From: Thalassotalea_H castellviae | GTDB taxonomy: Bacteria; Pseudomonadota; Gammaproteobacteria; Enterobacterales; Alteromonadaceae | Direction of reading: 5' to 3' | Length of the DNA: 64,000 nucleotides | Assembly: GCF_031846185.1 (NCBI RefSeq) | Contig: NZ_JAVRIF010000001.1 | Location: 620,001 to 684,000, forward strand | Shown: one piece after another, positions 50,758 to 60,220 of the stretch | Layout: each line of letters opens with the position of its first letter | Numbering within the stretch: the first letter of the stretch is position 1 | The notes under the pieces: generated by a model | What the model saw: only the letters and a program-made list of their open reading frames with translations | The model's database searches: none | What the model was told of the DNA's origin: nothing | Position numbers and translations under genes: made by a program

Positions 50758-51966
50758 CTAACTAAGACCCTTTATTTTATTGGCTTTCAAAGTTTTTTCG
50801 TTTTTTAATTTGTCAGGCCTGATTATTAGTTCTACGTAACAGGCATAACCTGAAGGTACACCATAAACACCCACAAGCTCATCAGTTACTTTTGAAGCTC
50901 GAGCTTTAATTACTTTAGCCAAAGATGCTTTATACTTATCAGATTTAACTTTTTTTGCTGTCTTAGAAAGCTTTGAATTTCCAGCGCTATCTTTATCCTT
51001 AAGGGTTTTATCTAAAGCCAAAACATCTTTGCTGTATTCTGTAATCCAATGTGTTTGAAAAAGCTCTTTTAGAGTCGCGAACGAAAACTTATTTTCAGTC
51101 CTGTTAAATGTATTGACGAGATATGCTCCACACTTGCCCCAGCTTAAAGAAAAGCCATGTACTTTACACAAATAATCACCATCAATACTTTTGGAGGTTC
51201 CTTTTACATTGAAATTAAAAGCTGCCTTTGACATTGCCAAAAAGGCTAAAGAAATATGGTACTCAGGCTCTAAATGGTAAATACTTTGCTTATATTCACT
51301 TTCATTAAATATAAGCTTGGGAATATTCTTTTCTTCTAAATAGCATTCTTTCGCAAAAGCAGGATGGTTAACTACGTCATTGAGCGGGAAGTTAAACTCA
51401 TTTATTGCGGGTGTTTTCTTATCACACAAAACAAAAGTCAAATTTATACCTGTATACTCATTGATATCGAAAATTGTTTTTTTATATTTTTTTAGTGGAT
51501 TAAAATTATAAGTTTTGACAGGAACAGATGATTGTAATGTTAGTTGATTTAATTCTTTATCAAATAAAAACACACCTTTAAATTCAGAAATACCAATAGA
51601 TTCGGACGTCTTTAATTTTTCAATATCAACAGTCGGTAACTGTATATACTCCACATCAGCCACGGTAGTTGACGCATAAAGCGAGTTTGGTTTGGTTATA
51701 ACTGGTTGAATAGAAGTAGAAGCATCATCTCCGTAAAAATACCTAGCCAACCTTCCCCTATCAGCAGGGTGTTTTTCACTCTGAATGATGTCATCGATTG
51801 TTAGCTTGTGTAATTGAACATCAATTGCCCAAACATTAAAACCATCAGGAACTTTGATTAAAACAGGTATATCTAAAGCAATACACCGCTGTAACTTAAC
51901 AGATATAGGGAGTTTTTTATCAATATCACCTAGTTTATATACACATTTATTTGCTAATCGTGCCAT
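50758..51966 (-). CDS. Uncharacterised 402-residue protein of the element
   Basis: The 402-residue protein has no recognised catalytic motif. The N-terminal region includes LPISVKLQRCIALDIPVLIKVPDG and GRLARYFYGDD; the C-terminal half is lysine-rich (ALDKTLKDKDSAGN, KTAKKVKSDKYKASLAKVI), suggesting nucleic-acid contact. It is not obviously linked to neighbours. A perfect 16-bp palindrome lies 53 bp upstream of its ATG. No function can be assigned; related proteins would be expected in other P4-like islands. Confidence 0.6.
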   Translation of the reverse strand: MARLANKCVYKLGDIDKKLPISVKLQRCIALDIPVLIKVPDGFNVWAIDVQLHKLTIDDIIQSEKHPADRGRLARYFYGDDASTSIQPVITKPNSLYASTTVADVEYIQLPTVDIEKLKTSESIGISEFKGVFLFDKELNQLTLQSSVPVKTYNFNPLKKYKKTIFDINEYTGINLTFVLCDKKTPAINEFNFPLNDVVNHPAFAKECYLEEKNIPKLIFNESEYKQSIYHLEPEYHISLAFLAMSKAAFNFNVKGTSKSIDGDYLCKVHGFSLSWGKCGAYLVNTFNRTENKFSFATLKELFQTHWITEYSKDVLALDKTLKDKDSAGNSKLSKTAKKVKSDKYKASLAKVIKARASKVTDELVGVYGVPSGYACYVELIIRPDKLKNEKTLKANKIKGLS

Positions 51967-52018
51967 ACAACCTCTTCTTTATATTCAATAGAGCACCCAT
52001 TACAAAGCCTAGCTACCC

Positions 52019-52034
52019 CTGCTACTAGTAGCAG
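52019..52034. promoter_or_regulatory. 16-bp perfect palindrome upstream of the 402-residue gene
   Basis: CTGCTACTAGTAGCAG is a perfect palindrome 53 bp upstream of the 402-residue gene's ATG. It could be an operator for an unknown repressor. No match to the LacI operators elsewhere in the window. Confidence 0.4.
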
Positions 52035-52191
52035 AAATAGCAGCCTTTTACAGTAACTAAAAAACACCTTATTATATTACTGGTTCTGATGGAACCCCTA
52101 TAAACAAAGGATCTGATCCGATCCTCCCTAGGTATTTGTTTGTATCTATCAATCGAAGTGGTTGGTAATGTGCGGTGCTTAGGTCGCGGAC

Positions 52192-52225
52192 ATAAAAAAG
52201 CGGCTGATTATTCATCTAGCCGCTT
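52192..52225 (-). terminator. Rho-independent terminator of the type III R-M operon
   Basis: Read on the minus strand, AAGCGGCT (52218-52225 complement) pairs with AGCCGCTT (52198-52205 complement) around a 12-nt loop, and TTTTTTATG follows. It lies about 85 bp after the stop of res. Confidence 0.88.
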
Positions 52226-52309
52226 CGGTTAATATTGATTTTCTATGAACCCAACATAATCACACAAAGTAAAAAGAGGCTCTTGCATATCAAAGAAACA
52301 TACTTGTTA

Positions 52310-54982
52310 TTACGAAATGCAATTCAGTATTTGCTGCTGAACACCTAAACCATCTTTATCTTTCTCTACGGCAAATAAAAACAAACAATTACCACTACTT
52401 TTTGATGCCCAGAGATTACCCACTGCACTTTTTTCTGCTGAATCATCATTAGTCTTATATAGTTCCCCTTTATACTCTACAACTAATAATCTTCCGTCAT
52501 TTAGTTCAACAACAAAATCAGGATAAAATTTCGCGTTCGCTAAAGGTAAAGAAAAGCTAGCGGCTTCACGCCTTACTAGATTTCTAACCCAATGCTTAAC
52601 TTGGGGCATTAAATCAATTACGCGTGCGCATTCAAACTCCTCGCCTGTAGCTTTCATATCCTCAATTTGAGGGTAGTAGTGTTTTGAAAACTTATACGCA
52701 CCTGCATAATAAGGTGGTCTTGCAGGATATTTATCAGCTTTAAAACTATAGCTATAATCATAAGTAGTGATTACATCGCTTTCATTTACAAATAACGTAT
52801 CTTGATAACCCTCTTTGGCTGCTTGCTTTCTGTATTGAGCAATAAGGTCTTGTATCGCGCTTGCTAATGGGAACTTATTTCTAACTAAAGTTGTTAATGT
52901 TAATTCGGGCTTCTTCAATAACCCATTAATAATCTGTGAAATAAAACTGGTTAATATAGATTGAGTTATGTCATCTTGACGACACTCCTTATCTAACCAG
53001 TTAACTAACTCTTCTTGCGTAGTTTCAGTGTGAACGAGGTTTAAGTCTAAATTTTGGTCTTCATTAACAAAGCTATATCTGATTTTTTTACCTTCTAAAT
53101 CCAATGAGAAGCTAGTTGTTTCTTCTGTCGGATTATAATTCAGTTCAGCCTTATAATTTAATAAATCCCAACCATGTATATCTAAGAATAATTCTTTTTC
53201 AGCAAGCTCTAACTCTCCTTGGTACATAACGGCTAGTCGAGGTAATTCAACAAATGAGACTCCGTTTTCTGACGGTGATTGTGCTGCTAAAATACTATTA
53301 TTATGGATTTGAATGTTCCGCTTTATTTTCGTTTTATCTTCAGTTGAAACCTTGGCAACTGCTTTTATTATCTCAGCTGAAACTTGTCCAGTAATGGTAA
53401 CTACTTTGCGCCCTTCAACTTCAGATACTTTTATTTTACTTTGGTCTTCTTCAGATAGTTGAGCTGTTTCAGGTACTTCATTAACTTCTAACCTAAAAGG
53501 TACTTCTGGTTTTTTCTCAACAACATTACCAGCATTGCCGTTACCAAATAATTCACCTTGATTAGCATCTTGCTGCCTTAAAAATGTAGCAACCTCTAAT
53601 TCTTCAAAGCCCATTTCAATTAGTTGGTCTGAAAGCTGAGAAGCAGCTTGTGCCATACCCGTAGATGACAGATGCGCATAGGCTCTGTTGAGGTCCTCTA
53701 TAACTCTACGCTTGGCGTATGGCATTCTTAGTACACGCCCCAGCAATTGTTCAGTTTGCTTACTTGAAGTTACATTTCTTACTGAACAAAAAACATAAGC
53801 CATTGAGCAATCCCAACCTTCGGCTAGTGCTTGTATAGTTATGACATAACAAATTTTATTATCTTGCTGAAAAAGGTTGATACCTTCTAAATCTTTTTGC
53901 GTCCCTGTTGCAATAGCAATTTGCTCTTCTTTAATATGGTTTTCTTCAATTAAGCACTTTTTAATATCTTCAACTGTTACTTTACCGTTCTTATTATCAG
54001 CCTGTAATAACACTATTGGACGTATATAATCTTTATCTTTTTGTGCCGATATATCTAATCGATTTCGAGTTAATACGGCGTCCCTCACAGCCTCTTCCCA
54101 GCCATTAATATGCTCAGTTAATATTATTGGTAATTTAATCATTTCTTCCGCTTTTAGCTGGGCGGCTGAAACATTAAAAAGAACATTACTACCATTAGTA
54201 GTGCTGGTATTAGGTGTTGCAGTAAGCTCGATTATTGCAGCAGGATAAACACGCTTTAAGATATCAAACGTTAAGCTAGTGCGGGCGTTATGGGCCTCAT
54301 CAATAATAACGATAGGGTTTGATATCATTAACAAGTTAGCAAAAGAATATTTAATTTTACCGATATCCTTTGCCACCAAACCATTTTCAGATAAATCATC
54401 TTCAGTAACTCGCTCCAATTTTTCATAAGCAGGATGCTTTTTTGATAACTTAGCAAAATGCGGTTCAAAATCTTCATGGTACTTGTAAACTTTACGGTCC
54501 GTTGTTTTAGTTACTCGTAAGTTTTGTAGTGTAGAAACAACAATTATCGCTTTGTTACCTATATCTTGCGGCCTTATCTGATTGATATCTGCAATATCAT
54601 AAACAGCAACGTTATGGTTAAAAGCATCGTTTAAATGCTCAGAATAAGCAGGATTAGACTTTAATGCACTGACCGTTTGTTCTTGGATTATGGTAGTTGG
54701 TACAAGCCACAAAGTTATAGGGAATTCCTCTAGCAATAATTCTTTAGCCACAACAGGAATAGAAAAAGTTCCAAGAATAGTCTTACCACCACCTGTAGGG
54801 ATACGAATACAAACATAAGGGGTTTCATCAAATTTATATGAGCGATACGGCACATTAACAAAGTTATTTTCTTTCAATGAATCAGAAAATGCTGTCTCTA
54901 CATCACCTGTCACCTTACAACCTTTTAAAAATCCGCCAAGGGTATCAAGTGCATCTTGTTGATATTTTTTTAACTGAAACAT
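52310..54982 (-). CDS. Type III restriction enzyme, Res subunit
   Basis: The 890-residue protein is a DEAD/DEAH-box translocase with a C-terminal nuclease. Walker A is PTGGGKT (G64-K67-T68), Walker B is the DEAH box near residue 229 (VIIDEAHNARTS), a helicase C-terminal domain includes WDCSMAYVFCSVRN and LLGRVLRMPYAKRR, and the C-terminal nuclease motif is YPDFVVELNDGRLLVVEYKG (PD-(D/E)xK). With Mod it cuts DNA between two inversely oriented unmethylated sites, using ATP. It starts 2 bp after the mod stop, so the two are co-translated. Confidence 0.95.
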   Translation of the reverse strand: MFQLKKYQQDALDTLGGFLKGCKVTGDVETAFSDSLKENNFVNVPYRSYKFDETPYVCIRIPTGGGKTILGTFSIPVVAKELLLEEFPITLWLVPTTIIQEQTVSALKSNPAYSEHLNDAFNHNVAVYDIADINQIRPQDIGNKAIIVVSTLQNLRVTKTTDRKVYKYHEDFEPHFAKLSKKHPAYEKLERVTEDDLSENGLVAKDIGKIKYSFANLLMISNPIVIIDEAHNARTSLTFDILKRVYPAAIIELTATPNTSTTNGSNVLFNVSAAQLKAEEMIKLPIILTEHINGWEEAVRDAVLTRNRLDISAQKDKDYIRPIVLLQADNKNGKVTVEDIKKCLIEENHIKEEQIAIATGTQKDLEGINLFQQDNKICYVITIQALAEGWDCSMAYVFCSVRNVTSSKQTEQLLGRVLRMPYAKRRVIEDLNRAYAHLSSTGMAQAASQLSDQLIEMGFEELEVATFLRQQDANQGELFGNGNAGNVVEKKPEVPFRLEVNEVPETAQLSEEDQSKIKVSEVEGRKVVTITGQVSAEIIKAVAKVSTEDKTKIKRNIQIHNNSILAAQSPSENGVSFVELPRLAVMYQGELELAEKELFLDIHGWDLLNYKAELNYNPTEETTSFSLDLEGKKIRYSFVNEDQNLDLNLVHTETTQEELVNWLDKECRQDDITQSILTSFISQIINGLLKKPELTLTTLVRNKFPLASAIQDLIAQYRKQAAKEGYQDTLFVNESDVITTYDYSYSFKADKYPARPPYYAGAYKFSKHYYPQIEDMKATGEEFECARVIDLMPQVKHWVRNLVRREAASFSLPLANAKFYPDFVVELNDGRLLVVEYKGELYKTNDDSAEKSAVGNLWASKSSGNCLFLFAVEKDKDGLGVQQQILNCIS

Positions 54983-54984
54983 TC

Positions 54985-56613
54985 TTATCGTCCTTTGATA
55001 TCGTAAGGTATTTGCTTAAATATTATATTTTCTTTTATCAAACGCTCACTACCCATGCGCGACGTTTCACCAAAAATCAGTTTTTTACCATTCAAGTTTT
55101 CTGGGTGCTCTGGCAAAACAGCTAAAACTTTAGAAGTCAAAACGTTACCTCCTTGCGGGCGTTTATCACCTAATATTCCATTATATAACAGATAAATAGC
55201 TATACCATTAAACACACCAATAAGTGGTGACTTTTCTATTGAGTCAAGGTTTTCACTAATTACTGTAGGCAATGATTTACGTGTAATACTAAACCAAATA
55301 TGTGCAGCTAATGCCTGAAAAGAAATCCCTTCTTGCAACGCTCCGCTTTCATTAAAAACGACATCACCTAATTGATAATAATTAAAGCCACCACCAGTAG
55401 CAACTATCTCTGCTTTTTCATGCCCGTCAATTACATGCCTTAACCTTGGCTGTATTACAGTAGCAGCATTACTTTCTGACATTTCTATCAGTATGAATTT
55501 TCGACCTGTTTTTTCTTGGTGGTTTGCTGTTAAAAGTGCGTGACCTGTCGTTCCCGAACCAGCAAAAGAATCCAAAACAATATCACCCTCGCCAGTAAAT
55601 GCATTTATTAGATACTTGACCAATTCAACTGGCTTAGGATATGAAAACGTCAAATTTAACTTACTTAACTGGATTCTCATTTGATTGGTGGTACCGAAGC
55701 CCCGTAGAACAGAAAGAAAGTGACCTTTATCTTTTTTTCTTTTCTTTACAGCCTCAATAGCACCTGATTTAGTCACTTCAAAACGAGTTTCTTGCCCTTT
55801 AGAATCAAGAACAAATTTAAAATCAGATTGTATAAATTCTTCTAATATTTTTTTTGATGACCAGCCCGTGCTAGCTATATTCTCATTTAACACTTTAAAG
55901 TCTTTTACAATTATATCTGATTCATATTTAGGCCAATTAACATTAGATGACTTGATTACTCCATCCTTAAAGTTAGCAGGAAATCCTGAAGGTATTACAA
56001 CGGACTTAACTGGGTTTTTAGGGCCGTTTTTGACTATCGTATTTCTGATTTCGCCTTTATTTAACTTACTATCTTTGTTTATATTTGGGTCTATTACATT
56101 TATATTTTCAATTCGACCACTTTTTGAATACAAGTGAATATATTCATGATAATTAATTATTTTCGCTTGATTATCTGTATTCCCTTCGTAATGCCAAATC
56201 AAACTTGAAATAAAGTTCTTCCTTCCAAATATCTCATCACAAACAACCTTTAGGTAATGACCCTCATCATCATTTATACTCACCAATATAACGCCATCTT
56301 CAGCCAGTAACTCCCATAACAACTCTAACCTAGGGTACATCGTAGTTAACCACTTACTATGCTCCAAATTATCATCATACGTTTCAAATGCAGACTTTGT
56401 ATTATAAGGGGGGTCAATATATATACACTTAACCTTTCCCGCGTGAGTTGGAAGTAGGCTTTTTAACGCCTCAAGATTGTCACCTTGAATTATCATGTTA
56501 TCTGTATCTTGGTCACCGTAAGATAATTCAGGGATACGGTTTAATAAACGATAAGAACAATTCTTAGCTGTCGTTACAGCTTGCTCTTTATTAAGCCAGT
56601 TTAAAATCGGCAT
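54985..56613 (-). CDS. Type III DNA modification methyltransferase, Mod subunit
   Basis: The frame starts at 56619, but the ATG at 56611-56613 is chosen because AAGGA lies six bases upstream of it, while the earlier ATG is too close to this RBS (542 residues). DPPY (motif IV, CIYIDPPYNT near residue 69) comes before the AdoMet-binding DSFAGSGTTG (motif I, near residue 351), the beta-class order of type III Mod enzymes. The region between, about 150-330, is the target recognition domain. The protein forms Mod2 or Mod2Res1 complexes and methylates adenine in an asymmetric site that cannot be read from the sequence. Confidence 0.95.
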   Translation of the reverse strand: MPILNWLNKEQAVTTAKNCSYRLLNRIPELSYGDQDTDNMIIQGDNLEALKSLLPTHAGKVKCIYIDPPYNTKSAFETYDDNLEHSKWLTTMYPRLELLWELLAEDGVILVSINDDEGHYLKVVCDEIFGRKNFISSLIWHYEGNTDNQAKIINYHEYIHLYSKSGRIENINVIDPNINKDSKLNKGEIRNTIVKNGPKNPVKSVVIPSGFPANFKDGVIKSSNVNWPKYESDIIVKDFKVLNENIASTGWSSKKILEEFIQSDFKFVLDSKGQETRFEVTKSGAIEAVKKRKKDKGHFLSVLRGFGTTNQMRIQLSKLNLTFSYPKPVELVKYLINAFTGEGDIVLDSFAGSGTTGHALLTANHQEKTGRKFILIEMSESNAATVIQPRLRHVIDGHEKAEIVATGGGFNYYQLGDVVFNESGALQEGISFQALAAHIWFSITRKSLPTVISENLDSIEKSPLIGVFNGIAIYLLYNGILGDKRPQGGNVLTSKVLAVLPEHPENLNGKKLIFGETSRMGSERLIKENIIFKQIPYDIKGR

Positions 56614-56822
56614 TCTCATTCCTTGGGATTAAAATAATATTTTATTTATGCTGAGTAATTTATCACAGCATTTTATATATAACACTTTCAAAGTAGATAA
56701 ACAGAAACTATTAAAGAGTATTTAGCTGCTCAATACTGCTAGCTGTTGTTTCGATAATTACCGAACCTTTAACATGATTAGACCACCATTATAATAAGCA
56801 ATATCGGCCACACACCTCTCAT

Positions 56823-58067
56823 TTAACCAAACTTAGCATTTACAACACTAGCAGTAACGCTCAAACTACCTTTGGCGCACTCTTCTATGTGCTCAGACCA
56901 CCATGTCATTAGCTCAGTACGATGTTTCAAATACTCAGCCCTGTTATATGCTTTCCTAACTGTATTTTTATCAACATGGGCAAGAGCCGCCTCTATTACA
57001 TCAGGATTAAATTCTTGCTCATTTAAAGTTGTACTAGCCAAGGCTCTAAAACCATGTGCAACTAAACGATTATGATAACCGATACGCCTTAATACTTTAT
57101 TTACTGTTTCAGTGTTTATATGTTTTTTAGGGTCACGATTCGAAGGGAACAAGTATGGGCAATACGGACGTTTAAAGCTTGAAAGTACCGAAAGTATAGA
57201 AATCATTTGCTTTGTTAACGGAATAACATGCTCTCGCTTCATTTTCATTCGCTCAGCGGGAATTATCCAAAGTTTCTTATCCAAATCGATTTCTGACCAT
57301 TCAGCTTTGGCGGATTCATTTGAGCGTGTCATCGTGTGCAATTGCCACTCTATTAGAGCGCGAGTAACTATTTGTAAATTTGAAGCGTTAAGCGTTTGCA
57401 TCAACTCTGGCAGCTCTTCAGGTTTTATAGTAGCCATGTGCTTAACCGCTGGCTTTTCAAATGCAGCTCTAATGCCGCTCAACGAATTTGCATGTATCAG
57501 CCCTGTATTGACAGCAAAAGTCATTACTTCATTTAATCTTTGTGCCAACCTTCTAACTGTTTCAAGATTCCCTTCTTTCGCTACCTTTTTCAAAACAGCA
57601 ATAACTACAGGTGCGGTCAAACTAGCTACAGGGTATTTACCTAAAGATGGAAATATATGTAGCTCCATTGAACGCCAAATATCTTTAGCATAGTTTGGTG
57701 ATATAGATGATTGCTTAATGCTGAACCAATTTTCTGCAACCACTTGTAATGTATTACTGTGAATTTCTTGCTGCTTTAACTGTTGCTCATCTTTATAAGT
57801 TTTAGGGTCAATATCTTGAGCAAGTAGCTCTCTAGCATTCTTTCTTTTTTCTCTAGCCTGTGCCAATGACACTTCAGGGTATACACCGAAACCGATATTA
57901 GAACGTTTCTTAGTGAAGGGCTTTGAATATTTAAATACCCATGTTTTAGAACCAGTGGTTTTGATTTTTAGTTGCAGTCCATCACCATCTGAAAGTATAT
58001 ATTCTTTATCCTGAGCCTTAGCCTGCTTAACTTGGGTATTAGTTAACGGGATTACTTTTTTAGCCAT
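56823..58067 (-). CDS. P4-type tyrosine recombinase (integrase) of the element
   Basis: The frame extends to 58100, but MAKKVIPLTNTQVKQAK from the ATG at 58065-58067 gives the family-typical N-terminus (414 residues). DUF4102 arm-binding domain (about 1-85), core-binding helices, and the catalytic domain follow: R in HTMTRSNESAKAEW, HxxR in HGFRALAST, and the nucleophile Tyr in VRKAYNRAEYLKHR. It is transcribed away from the tRNA-Ser gene, 211 bp from it, as is usual for P4-type integrases. It is the probable enzyme for integration and excision at the 15-bp att repeats. Confidence 0.95.
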   Translation of the reverse strand: MAKKVIPLTNTQVKQAKAQDKEYILSDGDGLQLKIKTTGSKTWVFKYSKPFTKKRSNIGFGVYPEVSLAQAREKRKNARELLAQDIDPKTYKDEQQLKQQEIHSNTLQVVAENWFSIKQSSISPNYAKDIWRSMELHIFPSLGKYPVASLTAPVVIAVLKKVAKEGNLETVRRLAQRLNEVMTFAVNTGLIHANSLSGIRAAFEKPAVKHMATIKPEELPELMQTLNASNLQIVTRALIEWQLHTMTRSNESAKAEWSEIDLDKKLWIIPAERMKMKREHVIPLTKQMISILSVLSSFKRPYCPYLFPSNRDPKKHINTETVNKVLRRIGYHNRLVAHGFRALASTTLNEQEFNPDVIEAALAHVDKNTVRKAYNRAEYLKHRTELMTWWSEHIEECAKGSLSVTASVVNAKFG

Positions 58068-58068
58068 G

Positions 58069-58156
58069 ATGTACCACCGAGAAATTACATTACGGCACAA
58101 ACTAATGTACCACCGACAACCGAATGGTACATTAAACTAGGGTAATGGTACATTAA
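58069..58156. repeat. Arm-type repeats at the integrase end of the element
   Basis: ATGTACCACCGA occurs at 58069-58080 and 58105-58116, and AATGGTACATTAA at 58123-58135 and 58144-58156, the latter also at the left end (43188-43200). They lie between the integrase ATG and the tRNA and are likely integrase arm-binding sites and promoter elements of int. Confidence 0.65.
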
Positions 58157-58276
58157 ATAGCACTAAAACTTACGGATGGTACAAAACCTTATCGGACATT
58201 ATCAGCCTACAAAAGGCTGTCACGCGACGTTTTTACTGGATTTATTGGGCTTTACTGGACTTAATAGGAAGAGAAG

Positions 58277-58291
58277 ATGGCGGTGACGGAG
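58277..58291. other. Attachment-site repeat (att), right copy, in tRNA-Ser
   Basis: ATGGCGGTGACGGAG covers the 3' end of the tRNA-Ser gene (complement of TCCGTCACCGCCA and one base on) and is identical to 43099-43113. Integration kept the tRNA gene complete. Confidence 0.85.
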
Positions 58292-58365
58292 AGATTCGAA
58301 CTCTCGAAAGGTTGCCCTTTACACACTTTCCAGGCGTGCTCCTTCAGCCACTCGGACACGTCACC
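58278..58365 (-). tRNA. tRNA-Ser (anticodon GGA)
   Basis: The 88-nt gene, with encoded CCA at its 3' end, starts GGTGACG and ends CGTCACCGCCA, so the acceptor stem is perfect. The anticodon loop CTGGAAA has anticodon GGA (reads UCC/UCU), and a long variable arm is present as expected for class II tRNA-Ser. The T arm reads GTTCGAATC. It serves as insertion site of the integrative element. Confidence 0.95.
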
Positions 58366-58529
58366 TATGCTTGAACTGTATTATGATGTTTTATGTAAGT
58401 GTCATCTTCACTTTTTTACATCACTTTTTAAAAGCTGCGCTATGTTAGGCAATACCACGAGATTAAGCAATAAAAACTAAAGCCAAGTGTTTTAGTTGTC
58501 TAAGATTTAAGCGTTTTCAGAAGATTATG

Positions 58530-59570
58530 TTATTTACGTAGGCTTGCTGAAAATTCTAACATTCGATTTGTCGATTTAAGTGCCCCCTCGCGTAATGACA
58601 TATCAACAAAGACTTCTTTACCTTTAGCATCGATAAGTGCTTCTTCTATCGCTTTTAAACCGTTCATCGCCATCCAAGGGCAATGAGCACAACTTCTACA
58701 TGTTGCGCCTTCACCAGCCGTAGGAGCTTCAAAAAACTCTTTATCTGGACACAACTGCTGCATTTTGTAAAAAATACCGCGATCGGTGGCCACTATAAAC
58801 TTTTGATTCGGTAATTCTTGTGCCGCTTTAATTAATTGACTAGTTGAACCAACCGAATCAGCTAATTCAATTATTTCAGCGGGAGATTCAGGGTGTACTA
58901 AAATAGCGGCATCAGGATGCAGCGCTTTCATGTCTTCTAGCGCTTTCGTTTTAAACTCGTCATGTACTATACAAGCCCCTTGCCACATGATCATGTCGGC
59001 ACCTGTTTGCTTTTGAATATAGTTACCTAAATGGCGATCAGGTCCCCAAAGAATCTTTTCGCCTTGTTCGTCAAGGTGTTCAACTATTTCAAGGGCACAT
59101 GAAGACGTAACAATCCAATCAGCACGCGCTTTAACAGCCGTAGAAGTATTAGCATAAACCACAACTGTACGGTCGGGATGCTGATCACAGAATTCATTAA
59201 ACTCTTTTATTGGGCAACCTAAATCTAACGAACAAGTCGCTTCTAAAGTCGGCATAACGACTGTTTTTTCTGGTGTTAATACTTTAGCAGTTTCGCCCAT
59301 AAATTTAACACCAGCGATTATTAAGGTTTGTGCTTGGTGTTGATTACCAAAGCGGGCCATCTCAAGCGAGTCAGCGACACAGCCACCTGTTTCTTCTGCT
59401 AATGCTTGAATAATAGGATCAGTATAATAATGAGCAATCAAAGCAGCATTTTTTTCAACAAGTAATTGTTTGATGCGTGATTTGTATTGCGCTTGTTCAT
59501 CTTCAGTAAGACGAGCAGGCTTTGCTGGAAAGGTGAAATCGAATTCTACCGCTAAATTACTTTGCGCCAT
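58530..59570 (-). CDS. nadA: Quinolinate synthase
   Basis: The 346-residue enzyme condenses iminoaspartate with dihydroxyacetone phosphate in NAD synthesis, using a [4Fe-4S] cluster. Family motifs include ALIAHYYTDPIIQALAEETG, KFMGETAKVLTP, CSLDLGCPI, GADMIMWQGACIVHDEF, and GATCRSCAHCPWMAMN, which carry the cluster cysteines. Length matches long (E. coli-like) NadA. The strand and the neighbouring tRNA-Lys and tol-pal genes agree with gammaproteobacterial backbone order. The gene ends 165 bp from tRNA-Ser. Confidence 0.97.
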   Translation of the reverse strand: MAQSNLAVEFDFTFPAKPARLTEDEQAQYKSRIKQLLVEKNAALIAHYYTDPIIQALAEETGGCVADSLEMARFGNQHQAQTLIIAGVKFMGETAKVLTPEKTVVMPTLEATCSLDLGCPIKEFNEFCDQHPDRTVVVYANTSTAVKARADWIVTSSCALEIVEHLDEQGEKILWGPDRHLGNYIQKQTGADMIMWQGACIVHDEFKTKALEDMKALHPDAAILVHPESPAEIIELADSVGSTSQLIKAAQELPNQKFIVATDRGIFYKMQQLCPDKEFFEAPTAGEGATCRSCAHCPWMAMNGLKAIEEALIDAKGKEVFVDMSLREGALKSTNRMLEFSASLRK

Positions 59571-59699
59571 TATTTACTCTATTAAACTCCAAGAAAAATC
59601 GCGGGAATTATACGTGAATAAAGGGCAAATGTGTACCTACAAATAGCAAGGTAAATTGAATTTTAATGATAAAACAGAAAAGCAAATAAAGCGTAAAAG

Positions 59700-59775
59700 T
59701 GGTCGGTCGTGAAGGATTTGAACCTTCGACAAATTGGTTAAAAGCCAACTGCTCTACCAACTGAGCTAACGACCG
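59700..59775 (-). tRNA. tRNA-Lys (anticodon TTT), copy 1
   Basis: The 76-nt gene including CCA has a CGGTCGT acceptor arm, D-arm TAGCTCAGTTGGTAGAGCA, an anticodon loop CTTTTAA (TTT) and T arm GTTCAAATC. It is identical to the copies at 59862 and 59998. Confidence 0.95.
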
Positions 59776-59861
59776 ATTGTAGGTGGTGAATAAATTTAAA
59801 TAAAGATCATATACTTTAGATAAGATCTTCACTTTTGCTATCCCGAACAGGGAAATAAAAG

Positions 59862-59937
59862 TGGTCGGTCGTGAAGGATTTGAACCTTCGACAAATTGGT
59901 TAAAAGCCAACTGCTCTACCAACTGAGCTAACGACCG
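59862..59937 (-). tRNA. tRNA-Lys (anticodon TTT), copy 2
   Basis: The second copy of the 76-nt tRNA-Lys, identical in sequence to its neighbours. The spacer to copy 1 is 86 bp. Confidence 0.95.
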
Positions 59938-59997
59938 ATTAAATTTATTGTATAAATGGGCGAACCACACATTCTTTCATATCGAATAAAAAAGAAG

Positions 59998-60073
59998 TGG
60001 TCGGTCGTGAAGGATTTGAACCTTCGACAAATTGGTTAAAAGCCAACTGCTCTACCAACTGAGCTAACGACCG
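59998..60073 (-). tRNA. tRNA-Lys (anticodon TTT), copy 3
   Basis: The third copy of the 76-nt tRNA-Lys, identical to copies 1 and 2. The spacer to copy 2 is 60 bp. Its 5' end is nearest to the tol-pal cluster, so the three may be transcribed together. Confidence 0.95.
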
Positions 60074-60220
60074 ACATTTATGCGCGTTGAACGTCTCGTT
60101 CAACGCGCCGCATATGATACTGATAATTCTGTTGAGTGCAACAACAAAATTAAGTTTTTTTAGGATATCTTTGTAATTGTATAAAAAGCCAACATTGTGA
60201 ACAAGTTATCAACAAAATTA

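Larger units (their letters stand above)
51967..52309. other. Gene-free 343 bp between the 402-residue gene and the type III restriction operon
   Basis: No gene is visible. It contains the palindrome at 52019-52034 and the terminator of the mod-res operon at 52192-52225. Confidence 0.6.

Noticed and set aside
58069..58156. CRISPR or iteron array beside the integrase gene
   Set aside because: Only two kinds of short repeat in two or three copies, one shared with the far end; arm-type sites are the simpler reading.
59608..59970. Open frame of 120 codons on the minus strand across two of the tRNA-Lys genes
   Set aside because: It reads through the tRNA genes and repeats the same peptide from each copy; it is a shadow of the tRNA sequence.
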